Below, piece after piece: positions 24,313 to 34,138 of a stretch of DNA of 50,995 bases. The position numbers and the translations under genes are program-made. Under the pieces are notes generated by a model. The model was not told where the DNA came from, searched no databases, and worked only from the letters and a program-made list of their open reading frames with translations. How positions within the stretch are numbered: position 1 is the first letter of the stretch; each line of letters starts with the position of its first letter. Source of the stretch: Alphaproteobacteria bacterium (lineage in GTDB: Bacteria; Pseudomonadota; Alphaproteobacteria; Rhizobiales; OSC116); NCBI GenBank assembly GCA_002400495.2, contig NVQL02000059.1, forward strand, positions 1 through 50,995. The letters run 5' to 3'.

Positions 24313-26208
24313 ATGTTAACTGCCATGCGTAAAGGCTCTGATAATTGGTTTGTAAAAATCTTTCTCGGTATTGTTGTTTTAGGTTTTATCGCCACCGGTG
24401 GTTTGCTGTCATATTCTAGCGTTCAATCTAGCAATTATGTAGCCACAGTCGGCGATGCCAATGTAACCGCCGATGCATTTTTTGCTGATTATAGCCAAGA
24501 GGCCAACAACTATTCGCGCCGTTTAGGCCAAGCCTTACAACCGCAATTTTTAAAACTCATTGAGCAAACAGTGATTGCCCGCACAGTTAATCGTGCAACG
24601 CTAGAAAACACTGGTAAAATAATGAATTTGGCAATTGATGACAAAGCAGCATCAAAAACCATCACCGAAGATCCAAATTTCCAATCTAATGGAATTTTTG
24701 ACAAAGCGATTTTTGATGGTCTGCTGCGTCAAAATAACCTAAGCGAAAAAGACTATGTGGCTCTGATTAAAGAACAGAAGATTCTTGATCAATTAACCGA
24801 TGGTTTGGTCAACGTTAAATATAGTCCCGAAATTTATGCATCCATCATTAACGAATTTAATGACCAAGAACGTATTGTCGAATTCTTCCACATCACCCCT
24901 GCTAATGTTGAAATTGGCGAGGTGCCAACAGGTGACGAATTAGAGACTTTCTACAACACCGTGATTGAGCAATTTGATGCCCCCGAATATCGCCAAGTCG
25001 AAACCTTATTGCTAAACCCAGAGCTTTTGGCAAAAGACATGCAAGTCGATGATGAAGAGGTGAAAGCTCAGTATGAATTGTCAAAAAATTCATACAACAC
25101 ACCCGAGACCCGTACCATTTCACAATTATTATATGACAATATGGATGATGCAAAAGCTGCCTATGCCAAAACACAAAATGGCACAACATTTGCAGATTTG
25201 GCTGTCGACAAAGGCGCTACAAGCGCGGGTGCTCTGCTGGGCACTTTCTCAAAAGACAATCTACCCAACCAAAAAATGGCCGAAGTTGCTTTCCTTTTAG
25301 ATGTCTTTCAAGTAAGCCAACCGCTAGATTTGGGTTTAGGCATTGCATTGTTGCAAGTCTCTAAAATCACTGTGGCCGAAACCAAAACATTCGAAGATGT
25401 CAAACAAAGCATCGAACAATCCGAAGCGATGCGTCTAGCGATCGACAAAGTCTATGAATTACGTGATGATGTTGAAGACGAAATCGCAGGTGGCGCAACA
25501 TTTAAAGAAATAGCCGATAAATTCGACATTGAATTTGGCGCGGTTGAAGCGATTGACGTAAATTCATTAGATATGAATGAACAGCCCGTTACATTGCCCG
25601 TTGCACTGCAATTGTTAGGCGGTATATTCAACAGTGATGAAGCGCTGGATAATGAGCCGTTAGACACCATAAATGGCGGCTTAGTTTGGTATGTGGTTAA
25701 CAAGATCACCGCACGTCACAACAAAGATTTAAGCGAAGTGACTGATGAAGTGAACGCACTCTGGCGAGGCCAAGAGATTGAGAAAGCCTTGCTTGCCAAA
25801 GCCGAAGAGCTTGCCGCCAAAGGTGGCGATATAGACGCTCTTTCCGATGGCATTGCAGAGGTTATATCGGTTGCCAGCGCTGTCAAGCGTAGCACGCGAT
25901 CGGTACAATTGTCATCAGAAGCCATCGCGGCGTTATTTGCCGTTAAACAAAATGCTTATGCCTTTGTGCCTGCAAGTTTAAATGGTGAAAATACATATAT
26001 TATGATGCAATTGAAAGATATTATAAACCCTGACGCCATCGACATGGACGAAGAAAACAACCAAATTTTGCAATCCATTGCACCTAATTTGGCTTCGACA
26101 TTGCTCGAAAGTTATATCGAAAATAACAAAGGCGTTTATGGGATTTCAATCAATCAAGACTTGATCAACCGCATAGTAGGCGGAGAAGCGACAAGTCAGC
26201 AATTCTAG
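24313..26208 (+). CDS. ppiD: PpiD-like membrane-anchored periplasmic peptidyl-prolyl isomerase/chaperone
   Basis: A 631-residue protein with an uncleaved N-terminal membrane helix (about 11-33, FVKIFLGIVVLGFIATGGLLSYS) and a large periplasmic part. A SurA-like N-terminal chaperone domain (about 40-200) is followed by a parvulin-type region (about 250-360, ETRTISQLLY ... VSQPLDLGLGIALLQV) and a second chaperone-like C-terminal half. PpiD binds nascent outer-membrane and periplasmic proteins at the Sec exit. Its isomerase activity is doubtful in many members, and key parvulin residues cannot be judged here. It is 9 bp upstream of trpE and heads the trp operon, an arrangement common in Alphaproteobacteria. 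Confidence 0.9.
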   Translation: MLTAMRKGSDNWFVKIFLGIVVLGFIATGGLLSYSSVQSSNYVATVGDANVTADAFFADYSQEANNYSRRLGQALQPQFLKLIEQTVIARTVNRATLENTGKIMNLAIDDKAASKTITEDPNFQSNGIFDKAIFDGLLRQNNLSEKDYVALIKEQKILDQLTDGLVNVKYSPEIYASIINEFNDQERIVEFFHITPANVEIGEVPTGDELETFYNTVIEQFDAPEYRQVETLLLNPELLAKDMQVDDEEVKAQYELSKNSYNTPETRTISQLLYDNMDDAKAAYAKTQNGTTFADLAVDKGATSAGALLGTFSKDNLPNQKMAEVAFLLDVFQVSQPLDLGLGIALLQVSKITVAETKTFEDVKQSIEQSEAMRLAIDKVYELRDDVEDEIAGGATFKEIADKFDIEFGAVEAIDVNSLDMNEQPVTLPVALQLLGGIFNSDEALDNEPLDTINGGLVWYVVNKITARHNKDLSEVTDEVNALWRGQEIEKALLAKAEELAAKGGDIDALSDGIAEVISVASAVKRSTRSVQLSSEAIAALFAVKQNAYAFVPASLNGENTYIMMQLKDIINPDAIDMDEENNQILQSIAPNLASTLLESYIENNKGVYGISINQDLINRIVGGEATSQQF

Positions 26209-26217
26209 GCTATTTTG

Positions 26218-27729
26218 ATGAAAATAACCCCAAATTTAAATGATTTTACGACGAATTACGACCAAAAGAAACCCCAGATTGTCTATACCAGACATATTGC
26301 TGATTTAGAGACACCCATTTCAGCATTGCAAAAACTAACTGCCAATAAGACCAACTGCATGTTGCTCGAATCGGTTAATGATGGCACGCAAAAAGGCCGT
26401 TATTCAATGGTTGGTATGGAACCAGATTTAATCTGGCGGGCGGCGGGTAAAAAGTCAGAAATCAATCGCGACGCCTTAAACGATAGCAAAAAATTCAACC
26501 CACAAGATGGCGAAACGCTGGATAATTTGCGGCGACTTTTGGCCGAATCTCGCATTGATATGCCCGAAGATGTACCACCAATGATGGGCATTTATGGCTA
26601 TATGGGCTTTGACACGGTTAAATTGGTCGAAGAGATTGACGCTGACCTGCCCGACCCACTTAATCTGCCTGATATGTATATGATCAGACCAACCATCATC
26701 GCGATTTTTGACAATGTCAAAGAAGAGATTATTTTGGTCACAAGCGTTTGGCATGATGAGAATATCAGTGCCAAAATTGCCCATAGCAAGGCGGTCGAAC
26801 GCCTAACATCGGCAATTGATTTGCTCAACGGCCCACGCCCAAAGACAGCGCAGATTGAGGAAGAACTTACATTTGTCGAGCCAACCTCGAATCTAACGCC
26901 TGAACAATATAAGGATATGGTAAAAGCCGCCAAAGATTATATTATGGCGGGTGATATCTTCCAAGTCGTGTTGAGCCAACGTTTCACCACTGATTTCACA
27001 CTCACACCATTTGCTTTATACCGCGCATTACGCCGCATCAATCCTTCGCCATTTCTATATTATCTAGACTTTGACGATGTTGCTGTGGTCGGCTCTAGCC
27101 CCGAAATTTTGGTACGGGTGCGCGACAACGAAGTGACCATTCGCCCCATCGCAGGCACACGGCCACGCGGCAAAACAATCGCCGAAACCAAAGCCTATAG
27201 TGAAGAATTACTCGCCGATAAAAAAGAGCTAGCCGAACATTTAATGCTCCTAGATCTTGGCCGAAACGACGTTGGCCATGTAGCTGAACTTGGTAGCATC
27301 AAGGTTACCGACTGCTTCTTCCTCGAATATTATAGCGAAGTGATGCACATTGTCTCAAACGTAACGGGGCAATTAGACGCCAAATATGATGCCATTGATG
27401 CCTTGATGGCAGGCTTCCCCGCGGGCACAGTTTCTGGCGCACCAAAAGTACGCGCCATGCAGGTGATTGAAGAGCTTGAAAACATAAAACGCGGCCCATA
27501 CGCTGGCTGCGTAGGCTATTTTGGTGCAGACGGCAATATGGACACCTGCATCGTATTGCGCACCGCCATCATTAAAGATGGCAAAATGCATGTGCAAGCT
27601 GGTGCTGGCATCGTCGCCGATAGCGACCCTGACAGCGAACAGCAAGAATGTATCAATAAAGCCAAAGCTTTGTTTAGATCGGCCGAAGAAGCCATTAAAT
27701 TAGCCAATGCCTCAAAATACGGGCAATAA
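26218..27729 (+). CDS. trpE: Anthranilate synthase component I
   Basis: A 503-residue chorismate-utilising enzyme that makes anthranilate, the first step of tryptophan synthesis, with ammonia from the TrpG domain encoded next. The N-terminal domain carries the LLES motif (in NCMLLESVNDG, about residue 45), part of the tryptophan feedback site. The catalytic part contains IAGTRPRGKT, LLDLGRNDVG and FPAGTVSGAPK, the classic chorismate-binding signatures. The ATG at 26218 is preferred to an adjacent TTG. It lies 9 bp after ppiD with no room for a leader peptide or attenuator between, so any regulation acts at the ppiD promoter or by feedback inhibition. Confidence 0.97.
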   Translation: MKITPNLNDFTTNYDQKKPQIVYTRHIADLETPISALQKLTANKTNCMLLESVNDGTQKGRYSMVGMEPDLIWRAAGKKSEINRDALNDSKKFNPQDGETLDNLRRLLAESRIDMPEDVPPMMGIYGYMGFDTVKLVEEIDADLPDPLNLPDMYMIRPTIIAIFDNVKEEIILVTSVWHDENISAKIAHSKAVERLTSAIDLLNGPRPKTAQIEEELTFVEPTSNLTPEQYKDMVKAAKDYIMAGDIFQVVLSQRFTTDFTLTPFALYRALRRINPSPFLYYLDFDDVAVVGSSPEILVRVRDNEVTIRPIAGTRPRGKTIAETKAYSEELLADKKELAEHLMLLDLGRNDVGHVAELGSIKVTDCFFLEYYSEVMHIVSNVTGQLDAKYDAIDALMAGFPAGTVSGAPKVRAMQVIEELENIKRGPYAGCVGYFGADGNMDTCIVLRTAIIKDGKMHVQAGAGIVADSDPDSEQQECINKAKALFRSAEEAIKLANASKYGQ

Positions 27730-27740
27730 GGACTAAAACC

Positions 27741-29393
27741 ATGATCATTTTAATCGATAATTACGACAGTTTCACCTATAATTTATACCATTATATTGGC
27801 AAATTCACTCCAGATATTGAAGTGTGGCGCAATGACAAAATCACTGTGGCCGAAGTGATTGCCAAAAAACCCGAAGCCATCATTCTATCGCCAGGGCCCA
27901 AAACCCCTGATGATGCAGGCATATGTCTGGAGCTAATCAAGCAAACCGATGGCAGTATCCCGATTTTTGGCGTTTGCTTGGGTCATCAATCCATCGCCAA
28001 AAACTTTGGTGGTGATGTCGTGCGCGCCGACGAGATTCGCCACGGTAAAACCAGCGTGATCACCCATGTTGACGATGTGTTATTCGAAAATATACCCGAA
28101 AAATTTGACGCAACACGCTATCACTCGCTAACCATCAACCCCACCACCCTGCCCGATTGCTTGACAGTCACCGCACAAACCGATGATGGTGTGATCATGG
28201 CACTAGCGCACAAAACCAAACCAATTTATGGTGTGCAATTTCACCCCGAATCCATCGCCTCAGAATATGGCCATGAGATGATTGGTAACTTTTTGCGCAG
28301 CGCAGGCGTGAATTTGCGTAACAGCGCACCTGTGTCACCACAAAAGCCCAAACCAGCCGCCGCCGAAGCACCCAAAAGCTATGACGGTTTAAAACCATAC
28401 ATCGCCCGTGCAGTCAAAGGCGAAACATTCAGCCAGACAGATGCCAGCAAAGCGTTTGAAATCATCATGTCAGGTGATGCATCAGACGCCCAAATTGGCT
28501 CATTATTAACCGCCATCCGCATGCGCGGCGAAACAGTCGATGAAATCACCGGCGCAGCCACCATTATGCGCAGCAAATCCCTTAAGGTGAAAGCGCCCGT
28601 CCATGCCATAGATACATGCGGCACAGGTGGTGATGGCTCTGGCAGCTATAACATCTCAACCGCTGCATCCTTCATAATTGCAGGCTGCGGCGTGACCATC
28701 GCCAAACACGGCAACCGCGCCCTGTCTTCACTATCTGGCACAGCACAAGTACTAGAAACATTGGGTGTCGATGTAACCATAGACGCCGATAAAGTGGCGA
28801 AATGCATCGATGAAGCAGGCATTGGTTTTTTATATGCCATTAAACATCATTCAGCCATGCGGTTCGTCGGCCCTGCCCGCGTGCAAATGGGCATTCAAAC
28901 CATATTTAACCTGCTTGGGCCACTCTCCAACCCCGCAGGCGTAAAACGCCAAGTGCTCGGCGTATTTGCCAAACAATGGGTAGAACCCATCGCAAATGTG
29001 TTAAAAGAACTAGGCAGTGAACATGTCTGGGTGGTACACGGTAGCGATGGCCTAGACGAACTGACCATTACAGGCAAAAGCTACGTGGCTGAGCTTAAAG
29101 ATGGCAAAGTCACAACATTTGAAATTGACCCAACTGATTATGGCTTTAAACTTGGCACAAGCGCGCAACTTAAAGGCGGTGACCCTGAATATAATGCCGC
29201 CGCGTTACGCCAAATATTAGGCGGTCATAAATCCGCCTATCGTGACATCAGCATCCTCAACGCTGCTGCGGGCTTAATTGTAGCGGGTAAAGTGGTTGAT
29301 TTGGCAGCAGGCGTAAAATTAGCAACAGAATCAATAGATAGTGGTGCAGCGCTCAAAAGCCTAGAGAAATTGGTGGAGCTATCAAACGCATGA
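27741..29393 (+). CDS. trpGD: Bifunctional anthranilate synthase glutaminase / anthranilate phosphoribosyltransferase (TrpG-TrpD fusion)
   Basis: One 550-residue frame holding two complete enzymes. Residues 1-190 are the glutamine amidotransferase TrpG with nucleophile C79 (GVCLGHQ), H168 and E170. Residues about 192-213 are a Pro/Ala/Lys linker. Residues about 214-550 are anthranilate phosphoribosyltransferase TrpD, with the PRPP-binding [10 protein letters not shown] at 293-302, KHGNRA and the later GPLSNPA. No frameshift or internal stop interrupts the join. In most Alphaproteobacteria I know, these are separate genes (or TrpE-TrpG is fused); a TrpG-TrpD fusion is best known from enterobacteria. 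It is 11 bp after trpE and overlaps trpC by 4 bases. Confidence 0.95.
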   Translation: MIILIDNYDSFTYNLYHYIGKFTPDIEVWRNDKITVAEVIAKKPEAIILSPGPKTPDDAGICLELIKQTDGSIPIFGVCLGHQSIAKNFGGDVVRADEIRHGKTSVITHVDDVLFENIPEKFDATRYHSLTINPTTLPDCLTVTAQTDDGVIMALAHKTKPIYGVQFHPESIASEYGHEMIGNFLRSAGVNLRNSAPVSPQKPKPAAAEAPKSYDGLKPYIARAVKGETFSQTDASKAFEIIMSGDASDAQIGSLLTAIRMRGETVDEITGAATIMRSKSLKVKAPVHAIDTCGTGGDGSGSYNISTAASFIIAGCGVTIAKHGNRALSSLSGTAQVLETLGVDVTIDADKVAKCIDEAGIGFLYAIKHHSAMRFVGPARVQMGIQTIFNLLGPLSNPAGVKRQVLGVFAKQWVEPIANVLKELGSEHVWVVHGSDGLDELTITGKSYVAELKDGKVTTFEIDPTDYGFKLGTSAQLKGGDPEYNAAALRQILGGHKSAYRDISILNAAAGLIVAGKVVDLAAGVKLATESIDSGAALKSLEKLVELSNA

Positions 29394-30178
29394 ACATTCT
29401 CGACAAAATCGCCGCCTATAAACGCGAAGAAATAGCTGCGGCCAAACTAGAAATTTCAACCGCACAATTGGCCGAAGAAATTGGCAAGCAAACAGTAAAA
29501 CGCGGCTTCTATCAAGCCATTAAAGCCCAGCTCGATGCGGGTAATTATGCGTTAATTGCCGAAATTAAAAAGGCCAGCCCGTCAAAAGGCCTTATACGCG
29601 AAGATTTCAACCCACCTGAGCTAGCAAAAGCCTATAAAGCTGGCGGCGCGACCTGCCTGTCTGTTCTTACCGACGCACCTTCATTTCAAGGCTCACCTGA
29701 ATTTCTAAAACAAGTGCGCAAGGTGGTTGATCTGCCGATATTGCGCAAAGATTTCATGCTCGATGCCTACCAATTACTCGAAGCACGCGCTTGGGGCGCA
29801 GATTGTATTTTGCTGATTATGTCGATGATAGATGATGACCTAGCACACGAGCTTGAAGGCGCGGCAATTGATTTAGGTCTGGATGTGTTGGCAGAAGTGC
29901 ATGATAAAGCCGAGCTTGATCGCGCGTTAAAACTCAAAACTCCACTCATAGGCGTCAATAACCGCAACCTAAAAACCTTTGAAACAAATTTATCTGTATC
30001 CGAAGATTTGGCACAATATATAGATGACGACCGCATCATTGTTGGCGAAAGCGGCATTTATACAAAAGCTGATTTACAGCGATTAAGCACTGTAAACATT
30101 AATTGTTTCCTGATTGGTGAAAGCTTAATGCGCCAAGAAAATGTCGAGTTAGCAACCAAACAACTGCTGACGCGATAA
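29390..30178 (+). CDS. trpC: Indole-3-glycerol phosphate synthase
   Basis: A 262-residue (beta/alpha)8 enzyme that closes the indole ring of CdRP in tryptophan synthesis. The family signatures [12 protein letters not shown] (about 57-68), [11 protein letters not shown] (about 119-129), GVNNRNL (about 185) and the C-terminal GESGI are present. It is not fused to TrpF. The start overlaps the trpGD stop by 4 bases (ATGA), indicating translational coupling. It is the last trp gene here; trpF, trpB and trpA must lie elsewhere. The moaC and moeA genes that follow trpC in some rhizobia are absent, and lexA comes next after 115 bp. Confidence 0.97.
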   Translation: MNILDKIAAYKREEIAAAKLEISTAQLAEEIGKQTVKRGFYQAIKAQLDAGNYALIAEIKKASPSKGLIREDFNPPELAKAYKAGGATCLSVLTDAPSFQGSPEFLKQVRKVVDLPILRKDFMLDAYQLLEARAWGADCILLIMSMIDDDLAHELEGAAIDLGLDVLAEVHDKAELDRALKLKTPLIGVNNRNLKTFETNLSVSEDLAQYIDDDRIIVGESGIYTKADLQRLSTVNINCFLIGESLMRQENVELATKQLLTR

Positions 30179-30248
30179 GCACAAAAAAAGAACAAATATA
30201 GAAAACCCTAAGTTTTGAGTTGTAAAACAAAATGAGAACATGTATAAA

Positions 30249-30263
30249 GTTCTTGTTTTGTAC
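30249..30263 (+). promoter_or_regulatory. Putative SOS box (LexA site) upstream of lexA
   Basis: The sequence GTTCTTGTTTTGTAC fits the alphaproteobacterial SOS direct repeat GTTC-N7-GTTC with one mismatch in the second half. It lies 30 bp before the lexA start, the place expected for autoregulation. A GAAC at 30236-30239 also forms an inverted pair with the first GTTC (N9 spacing), which is not a standard spacing. Confidence 0.65.
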
Positions 30264-30293
30264 TAAACTGATTCTAATCATTAAGGTGAAGAT

Positions 30294-30995
30294 ATGTTAA
30301 CCCGTAAACAATTTGAATTGCTCATGTTTATCAACGAGCGCATAAAAGAATCTGGGGTATCTCCGTCATTTGACGAGATGAAAGTTGCGCTTGATCTAAA
30401 ATCAAAGTCGGGCATTCATCGGCTAATAACGGCACTCGAAGAACGCGGCTTTATCCGCCGCTTGCCGCACAGAGCAAGAGCCCTAGAAATTATAAAATTA
30501 CCAGAATCCGCATCACCCAGTGTGGCACGGCAAAAAGGTTTCCAGCCTTCAGTTATTGAAGGCAGCCTTAATAAATCTGAAGCGATTGTTGAAGCCGCCC
30601 CTGCAAATGAAAATAGCATGACATTGCCAATTATGGGTACCATCGCCGCTGGTGTGCCGATTGAGGCCATTCAAGAGCATGGCAATGATGTGACTGTGCC
30701 TATGGAAATGCTATCAAATGGCGAACATTTCGCGCTGGAAGTAAGTGGTGAATCGATGATTGAAGCTGGCATTTTAGATGGCGACACAGTGATCATCAGA
30801 CAACAAGAAACTGCCAATAATGGTGACATTGTCGTGGCACTGATTGATGAAGAAGAAGCCACATTAAAACGCTTGCGCAAAAAAGGCGACAGCATTGCAC
30901 TAGAAGCAGCTAACCCAGCGTTCGAGACACGTATCTTTGGCCCAGACAGAGTGCGCATTCAAGGTAAATTGGTTGGGCTTATCCGCCGCTACTAA
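30294..30995 (+). CDS. lexA: SOS transcriptional repressor LexA
   Basis: A 233-residue self-cleaving repressor of the DNA damage response. The N-terminal winged helix ([17 protein letters not shown] ... [29 protein letters not shown]) matches alphaproteobacterial LexA. A linker of about 40 residues precedes the protease domain. The cleavage site A119-G120 lies in GTIAAGVP, the catalytic serine S154 in SGESM and the lysine K192 in TLKRL. It is preceded by AAGGTGAAG and by a candidate LexA site, so it probably represses itself. It follows the trp operon but likely has its own promoter. It is convergent with the VOC gene; 3 bp separate the stops. Confidence 0.97.
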   Translation: MLTRKQFELLMFINERIKESGVSPSFDEMKVALDLKSKSGIHRLITALEERGFIRRLPHRARALEIIKLPESASPSVARQKGFQPSVIEGSLNKSEAIVEAAPANENSMTLPIMGTIAAGVPIEAIQEHGNDVTVPMEMLSNGEHFALEVSGESMIEAGILDGDTVIIRQQETANNGDIVVALIDEEEATLKRLRKKGDSIALEAANPAFETRIFGPDRVRIQGKLVGLIRRY

Positions 30996-30998
30996 TAT

Positions 30999-31406
30999 CT
31001 ATCTCGGGTCGTAAGCAAATTCAATACGATTGCCAGAAGGTTCATTAATCATGAAATGAACCTTTGGCCCCTGCCCTGAAAATTCTGGCGCAAATTCAAC
31101 ATGCACTTCTGGCCAGTCTTTGATGCGGTTGAACAATATATTCAACTGCTCTTCTGTGCCTATTTTAAGCGCTAAATGATGCAAACCAATGTTGTTTTTG
31201 CGGTTAAAGCCAACTGGTTCATCTGCTTTGGCTTGCCACAATGTCAATACAGCTTTGCCATCACTAACAAAAGCCGCTGGGTATGCAGGCTTTTCGCCAA
31301 CTTGTTTCCAGCCCAACGCATCAACAAAAAATGCCAAAGTTTTATCAAGCTGAACGGTCAGACCTAAATGATCGATGCCTAATGTTAAACATTGATTACC
31401 GCTCAT
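30999..31406 (-). CDS. VOC (glyoxalase-fold) family protein
   Basis: A 135-residue vicinal-oxygen-chelate protein with two beta-alpha-beta-beta-beta modules. Candidate metal ligands sit at IDHLGLTV (His, about 11), LHHLALKI (His, about 75) and NRIEFAYDP (Glu, near the C-terminus), the usual pattern for lactoylglutathione lyase-like enzymes. The substrate is unknown. The chosen ATG lies directly after the hflX stop; a GTG seven codons upstream is in frame but overlaps hflX. It is the last gene of the minus-strand trk-dat-hfq-hflX block, at the position where mazG often follows hflX in other Alphaproteobacteria. Confidence 0.82.
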   Translation of the reverse strand: MSGNQCLTLGIDHLGLTVQLDKTLAFFVDALGWKQVGEKPAYPAAFVSDGKAVLTLWQAKADEPVGFNRKNNIGLHHLALKIGTEEQLNILFNRIKDWPEVHVEFAPEFSGQGPKVHFMINEPSGNRIEFAYDPR

Positions 31407-31407
31407 A

Positions 31408-32853
31408 TCATTTTTCCCATTCTTCACGCATGTCTAAGCCCAGTTCCACATGAAACTTATTTTTAAACTGCTCATGATGTTTGATATCAACCATAACGTT
31501 CAAATCAATCGTGCCATCTTCCAAATCGTCGCGTTGTTTCACTTGGCAATGGCGGTAAACCCAAGCAAGCTCGGCACCGCGCGCAGGTGATAATTGGAGT
31601 TTATAAAAATGATGGTCTTTTTGCAATACGCTCTCAATGCGTTTTGACAACTCATGCAAGCCAATAGATTTAACGGCTGAGATGGGAATGATATCATTAT
31701 CTTCAGCAGCCGTATTATTCACCGCCTCACGGTCTTCACCAGACAGTAAATCAGTTTTATTCCAAACTCTCACAATCGGAATGGGATATTCATCACCCAC
31801 ACCAAGGCCTTGTAAAATCATTTTGACGTCAAGCCCTTGAGCCTCATGATCATTATGGGCAATGTCTTCAATATGTAGTATAAGGTCAGCTTCCAAAACT
31901 TCTTCAAGCGTGGCTCTAAATGCTGCCACCAATTCATGAGGTAAATTAGAGATAAACCCAACAGTATCAGACATAATGACGGTTAAACCCGTTGGCAATT
32001 CAACTTGCCGCATGGTCGGGTCAAGTGTGGCAAACAACATGTCTTTGACCATAACATCAGCCCCAGACAAAACGTTAAACAGGCTAGATTTACCAGCATT
32101 GGTATAACCCACCAAAGCCACAATCGGGTATGGTACTTTTTTCCGAGCTGTGCGGTGCAAACCACGCGTTCGCTTCACTTGAGCCAATTGTTTTTCGAGC
32201 TTTGAAATACGCACCTGAATGGCGCGGCGGTCAGATTCAATTTGAGTTTCACCCGGCCCACCAATAAATCCAGTGCCGCCACGTTGGCGCTCCAAATGGG
32301 TCCAACTGCGCACCAAACGGCCGCGTTGATAATTCAAGTTAGCCAGTGCCACTTGCAATTTACCCTCTTTGGTTTCAGCCCGCGCCCCAAAAATTTCCAA
32401 AATCAAGCCAGTACGGTCAAGCACTTTCACGCCCCAAGCTTCTTCTAAATTTCTTTGTTGAACTGGCGTTAAAACTGTGTTGACCACCACCAATTGGGCT
32501 CTGTGCTTATTTAGCATTTTACCCAATTCTTCAACTTTACCCTTGCCAAACATAGTCGCTGGGGTAAATTTATTAACCCGAGTGATTGAGGTGGCAACAA
32601 TTTTAAGGTCAATCGCTTCGGCCAAACCAATGGCTTCTTCAAGTTGAGATTCCATACTGCGCATGTCAGCATGATCGGATTGGCCTGTAATTTTAACGGA
32701 TTTCACTTTGGAAAAGTCTAGCTGCATCACAAAGCAATGGTCGCCCGCAACAGTCTCGATATCATGGACATCAACATTGGCATCTAGTTCGGCGAGCGGC
32801 TCAAAATTATCTTCTGGCACGTTTTCTAATTCATCTATATCGGTAGGTAACAT
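31408..32853 (-). CDS. hflX: GTPase HflX
   Basis: A 481-residue ribosome-associated GTPase that splits stalled 70S ribosomes under stress. The N-terminal HflX domain contains GKGKVEELG and VVNTVLTPVQQRNLE. A coiled helical linker has RRAIQVRISKLEKQL after GGPGETQIESD. The G domain follows, with G1 GYTNAGKSS, G3 DTVGF and G4 NKTD. The N-terminal 45 residues are an acidic extension (MLPTDIDELENVPED). It lies 7 bp downstream of hfq, the conserved hfq-hflX pair, and is likely cotranscribed with it. Confidence 0.96.
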   Translation of the reverse strand: MLPTDIDELENVPEDNFEPLAELDANVDVHDIETVAGDHCFVMQLDFSKVKSVKITGQSDHADMRSMESQLEEAIGLAEAIDLKIVATSITRVNKFTPATMFGKGKVEELGKMLNKHRAQLVVVNTVLTPVQQRNLEEAWGVKVLDRTGLILEIFGARAETKEGKLQVALANLNYQRGRLVRSWTHLERQRGGTGFIGGPGETQIESDRRAIQVRISKLEKQLAQVKRTRGLHRTARKKVPYPIVALVGYTNAGKSSLFNVLSGADVMVKDMLFATLDPTMRQVELPTGLTVIMSDTVGFISNLPHELVAAFRATLEEVLEADLILHIEDIAHNDHEAQGLDVKMILQGLGVGDEYPIPIVRVWNKTDLLSGEDREAVNNTAAEDNDIIPISAVKSIGLHELSKRIESVLQKDHHFYKLQLSPARGAELAWVYRHCQVKQRDDLEDGTIDLNVMVDIKHHEQFKNKFHVELGLDMREEWEK

Positions 32854-32860
32854 TTATAAT

Positions 32861-33109
32861 TTATTTTTCTTCTGTGTCTTCAAAATCATATAATTGAATG
32901 GGGGTTGTCGGCATAATGGTCGAAATAGCATGTTTATATACAAGTTGCGAGTGTCCATCACGGCGTAGCAATACGCTAAAATTATCAAACCAAGTGACTA
33001 TGCCTTGTAATTTAACACCATTAACTAAAAATACGGTGACAGGGTTTTTCTCTTTACGTACATTATTTAAAAATACATCTTGTAGGTTATTTGAACGTTC
33101 GGAAGCCAT
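32861..33109 (-). CDS. hfq: RNA chaperone Hfq
   Basis: An 82-residue Sm-fold protein that forms hexamers and pairs small RNAs with mRNAs. Sm1 spans [28 protein letters not shown], and Sm2 includes [10 protein letters not shown] with the conserved YKH. The proximal-face glutamine is in NNLQDVFLN. The C-terminal tail is short, as usual in Alphaproteobacteria. The ATG at 33107-33109 has GAGGGA upstream; a start four codons earlier would contain that ribosome site inside the gene and is less likely. It is upstream of hflX and 146 bp after dat. Confidence 0.98.
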   Translation of the reverse strand: MASERSNNLQDVFLNNVRKEKNPVTVFLVNGVKLQGIVTWFDNFSVLLRRDGHSQLVYKHAISTIMPTTPIQLYDFEDTEEK

Positions 33110-33255
33110 TATTTCCCTCATCTTTAGTCAAATCGGTCAATGGTGACATAACCATCTAATCAAAGACCATTAAACAAAGATGGGGTGATTGCAAGCACAA
33201 AGCAATGAAATAGAATGTTTCTTAAAATTAAACCAGATAATCGTGATCTTATCAC

Positions 33256-34119
33256 CTAAATATCAGTTTTCTCTGCATAGTGATAAAAACTCTCTAACAT
33301 TTTTTTTGCCATAGCCCCAACTTTACCGCCCGCCACCAAATGGTTATCAATCTTCACCACCGGCATAACAATTGTGGTTGCCGATGAAATAAACGCTTCT
33401 TTGGCCAATATCGCTTCACGCAAACTAAAAGCCCGTTCGATAATTGTGAGTTTTTGGTCTTTAATTTGCTGCAAAATTGCTGCACGAGTGATGCCTTTTA
33501 AAATACTGCCGTCAGCACTTTTAGTAATAATTTCATTATCTTGATTGATAATCCAAGCGTTAGAAGATGAACCTTCAACCACCATGCCATCATCATCAAC
33601 AAACCAAGCTTCAAACGCGCCCTGTTCTTTGGCTTCTTGCTTGGCCATGCAATTGGGCAACAGGCCTATGCTCTTAATGTCAGGCCGTGCCCATCTATTT
33701 TCAGGCACACTAATCACCGCAACGCCATTTTTATATAAGTTTATTTTACTCATTGGTGACACAGATTTTGCCGTCAAAACAATTGACGACTTAACACCAG
33801 CAGGTGGAAATACGTGATTTCTTGGCGAAACGCCGCGCGTCACTTGCAAATATATCATCCCATTTTTAACGTAATTACGCGTGACGGTTTGCCTCATTTT
33901 CACCACCAAAGCGGCCTGCGCCATTGGCATAGCAATTTGTAGCTCTGATAACGAATATTGCAAACGCGTTATATGCCCATCAAGATCGATAATTTGACCG
34001 TCTTTAATTTCACACACTTCATATACGCCGTCAGCAAATTGATAGCCACGATCTTCCACATGCACATATGCCTCACCGTGTGGCACAAACTCGCCATTTA
34101 CAAATGCTATTCTCGACAT
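33256..34119 (-). CDS. dat: D-amino-acid transaminase (class IV PLP aminotransferase)
   Basis: A 287-residue fold-type IV PLP enzyme. The PLP lysine lies in LLPNCMAKQEAKEQGA (about residue 155), the cofactor-binding glutamate in MVVEGSSSNAWI (about 189), and the phosphate-binding segment ILKGITRAAIL follows. The N-terminal part (HVEDRGYQFADGVYE) is typical of D-alanine transaminase, which makes D-glutamate for peptidoglycan. Branched-chain aminotransferase or aminodeoxychorismate lyase are the alternatives in the same fold. Its place between the trk genes and hfq matches the dat gene of other Alphaproteobacteria. It is 19 bp downstream of trkH. Confidence 0.88.
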   Translation of the reverse strand: MSRIAFVNGEFVPHGEAYVHVEDRGYQFADGVYEVCEIKDGQIIDLDGHITRLQYSLSELQIAMPMAQAALVVKMRQTVTRNYVKNGMIYLQVTRGVSPRNHVFPPAGVKSSIVLTAKSVSPMSKINLYKNGVAVISVPENRWARPDIKSIGLLPNCMAKQEAKEQGAFEAWFVDDDGMVVEGSSSNAWIINQDNEIITKSADGSILKGITRAAILQQIKDQKLTIIERAFSLREAILAKEAFISSATTIVMPVVKIDNHLVAGGKVGAMAKKMLESFYHYAEKTDI

Positions 34120-34138
34120 ATTCTTCTCCTAAAATAAA

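Noticed and set aside
26209..26217. A trp leader peptide/attenuator before trpE
   Set aside because: Only 9 bp separate ppiD and trpE, leaving no room for one.
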